Part shown: positions 63,409 to 64,000 of the stretch, in pieces | Layout: every line of letters begins with the position of its first letter | Numbering within the stretch: the stretch's first letter is position 1 | From: Parafrigoribacterium_A soli | GTDB taxonomy: Bacteria; Actinomycetota; Actinomycetes; Actinomycetales; Microbacteriaceae | Direction: 5' to 3' | NCBI RefSeq assembly: GCF_040227235.1 | Contig: NZ_JBELNZ010000002.1 | Location: 62,001 to 126,000 of the forward strand | DNA: 64,000 bases | Translations under genes and position numbers: made by a program | Notes under the pieces: model-generated | The model's database searches: none | What the model was told of the DNA's origin: nothing | What the model saw: only the letters and a program-made list of their open reading frames with translations

Positions 63409-63999
63409 TCAACCGATGTGGGTGCCCACCAGGCTGCCGATGGCGAAGGTCACGACCATGGTCACCACGCTGACCAACACATTGCGGATGATCGCTCGAC
63501 CGGGTGCAGCGCCTCCGAGTCGTGCGGCAACCCATCCGGTGATCGACAGCGACGCGATCACGGCGACGAAGGTGATCGGTATGCGCACACTCACCGGCGG
63601 CAATGCGATCGCGAGCAGCGGGAGTACCGACCCGAGCGCGAACGACACCATCGATGCGAGGGCGGCGGCCCACGGATTGGCGTGATGGTCCGGGTCGATG
63701 CCCAGTTCGATCTGCGCGTGGGCCCGGAGCGCGTCATGAGCGGTCAACTCCGTCGCGACCCGCGACGCTGTGTCTTTCGACAGCCCCTGCGCCTCGTAGA
63801 GTTCGGCGAGTTCGGCGAGCTCCTCATCGGGCATGTGCTCGAGTTCGTATCGCTCCTTTGCCAGCGCGGCGCGCTCGGTGTCGCGCTGCGCGCTCACCGA
63901 GGTGTACTCGCCACCGGCCATCGACAGCGCGCCGGCTACGAGTCCGGCGAGCCCCGCGATGAGGATGGCCGCGACGTTCGCCGTGGCGCCCGCGACGCC
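63409..63999 (-). CDS. VIT1/CCC1-family iron/manganese transporter, 5' part outside window
   Basis: The frame runs off the right edge, so the N-terminus (including the first helices) is missing. Visible at the truncated end: ANVAAILIAGLAGLVAGALS, then MAGGEYTSVSAQRDTE, the conserved motif of the family; an acidic metal-binding helical region (ALAKERYELEHMPDEELAEL); then three helices ending AIGSLVGTHIG. Members move Fe2+ or Mn2+ across membranes. At least 196 aa are encoded here. Confidence 0.88.
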   Translation of the reverse strand, partial: GVAGATANVAAILIAGLAGLVAGALSMAGGEYTSVSAQRDTERAALAKERYELEHMPDEELAELAELYEAQGLSKDTASRVATELTAHDALRAHAQIELGIDPDHHANPWAAALASMVSFALGSVLPLLAIALPPVSVRIPITFVAVIASLSITGWVAARLGGAAPGRAIIRNVLVSVVTMVVTFAIGSLVGTHIG

Positions 64000-64000
64000 C

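Overview
The window is a high-GC, densely packed actinobacterial chromosome segment. Gene content points to the family Microbacteriaceae (inference). Actinobacteria-wide families (DUF3000, DUF3071/SepH, DUF3093, DUF3159, DUF3710, DUF4191, DUF4193, DUF7455) sit beside polyphosphate glucokinase, a GlnR-type nitrogen circuit, a class A RNase P RNA, many TAnnnT boxes placed 6-7 nt before start codons (leaderless mRNAs), and a C4 zinc-ribbon-family protein that has lost its cysteines. No prophage, insertion sequence or CRISPR array is visible; most of the window is core housekeeping sequence.

Layout. 1-7 kb: 3' part of an NCS1-type permease with a giant acidic N-terminal extension, Nif3-like protein, coiled-coil protein, rnpB, ppgK, map and a tiny SPOR-like protein. 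7-17 kb: nitrogen and cofactor block (gdhA, panB, nadE, glnA2, glnE, glnA1). 17-26 kb: RDD protein, DUF4191, the lipoate genes lipA-lipB, a pseudokinase, and the 2-oxoacid dehydrogenase genes for E2 and E3, then pepA. 26-34 kb: PAC2 protein, MFS transporter, then principal sigma factor rpoD followed in the same direction by a murT-like gene, a gatD-like gene and two alanine-racemase-like genes. 34-42 kb: DUF7455, parE and parC (convergent), a phosphodiesterase, sepH, DUF4193, DUF3093. 42-49 kb: dut-DUF3710-DUF3159, acnA, dxs. 49-56 kb: fadJ-fadA, ribonuclease D, DUF3000, alpha/beta hydrolase, sufE, sseA. 57-64 kb: zapE, nhaA, two amt genes, a DHFR-like protein, four tRNA genes, tandem tRNA-tail/terminator repeats, and a VIT1/CCC1 transporter running off the end.

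How genes work together. GlnA1, GlnA2, GlnE, GdhA and AmtB form ammonium uptake and assimilation. Both glnA1 and amtB carry a GlnR-like operator built on an 11-bp period. LipB and LipA would lipoylate the E2 encoded nearby, and Lpd reoxidises it.

The most unusual locus is rpoD-murT-gatD-alr-alr (28.6-33.9 kb). The GatD homologue has lost its glutaminase Cys and His, and the MurT homologue has no cysteine at all, so no zinc ribbon. The two racemase homologues carry complementary defects: one lacks the PLP lysine and most of the barrel, the other lacks part of the C-terminal domain. MurT-GatD normally amidates the alpha-carboxyl of D-Glu in lipid II. In group B peptidoglycan, typical of Microbacteriaceae, that same carboxyl carries a diamino-acid cross-bridge. 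I therefore propose, as inference, that this cluster is a repurposed system that makes or attaches the group B bridge amino acid instead of amidating D-Glu.
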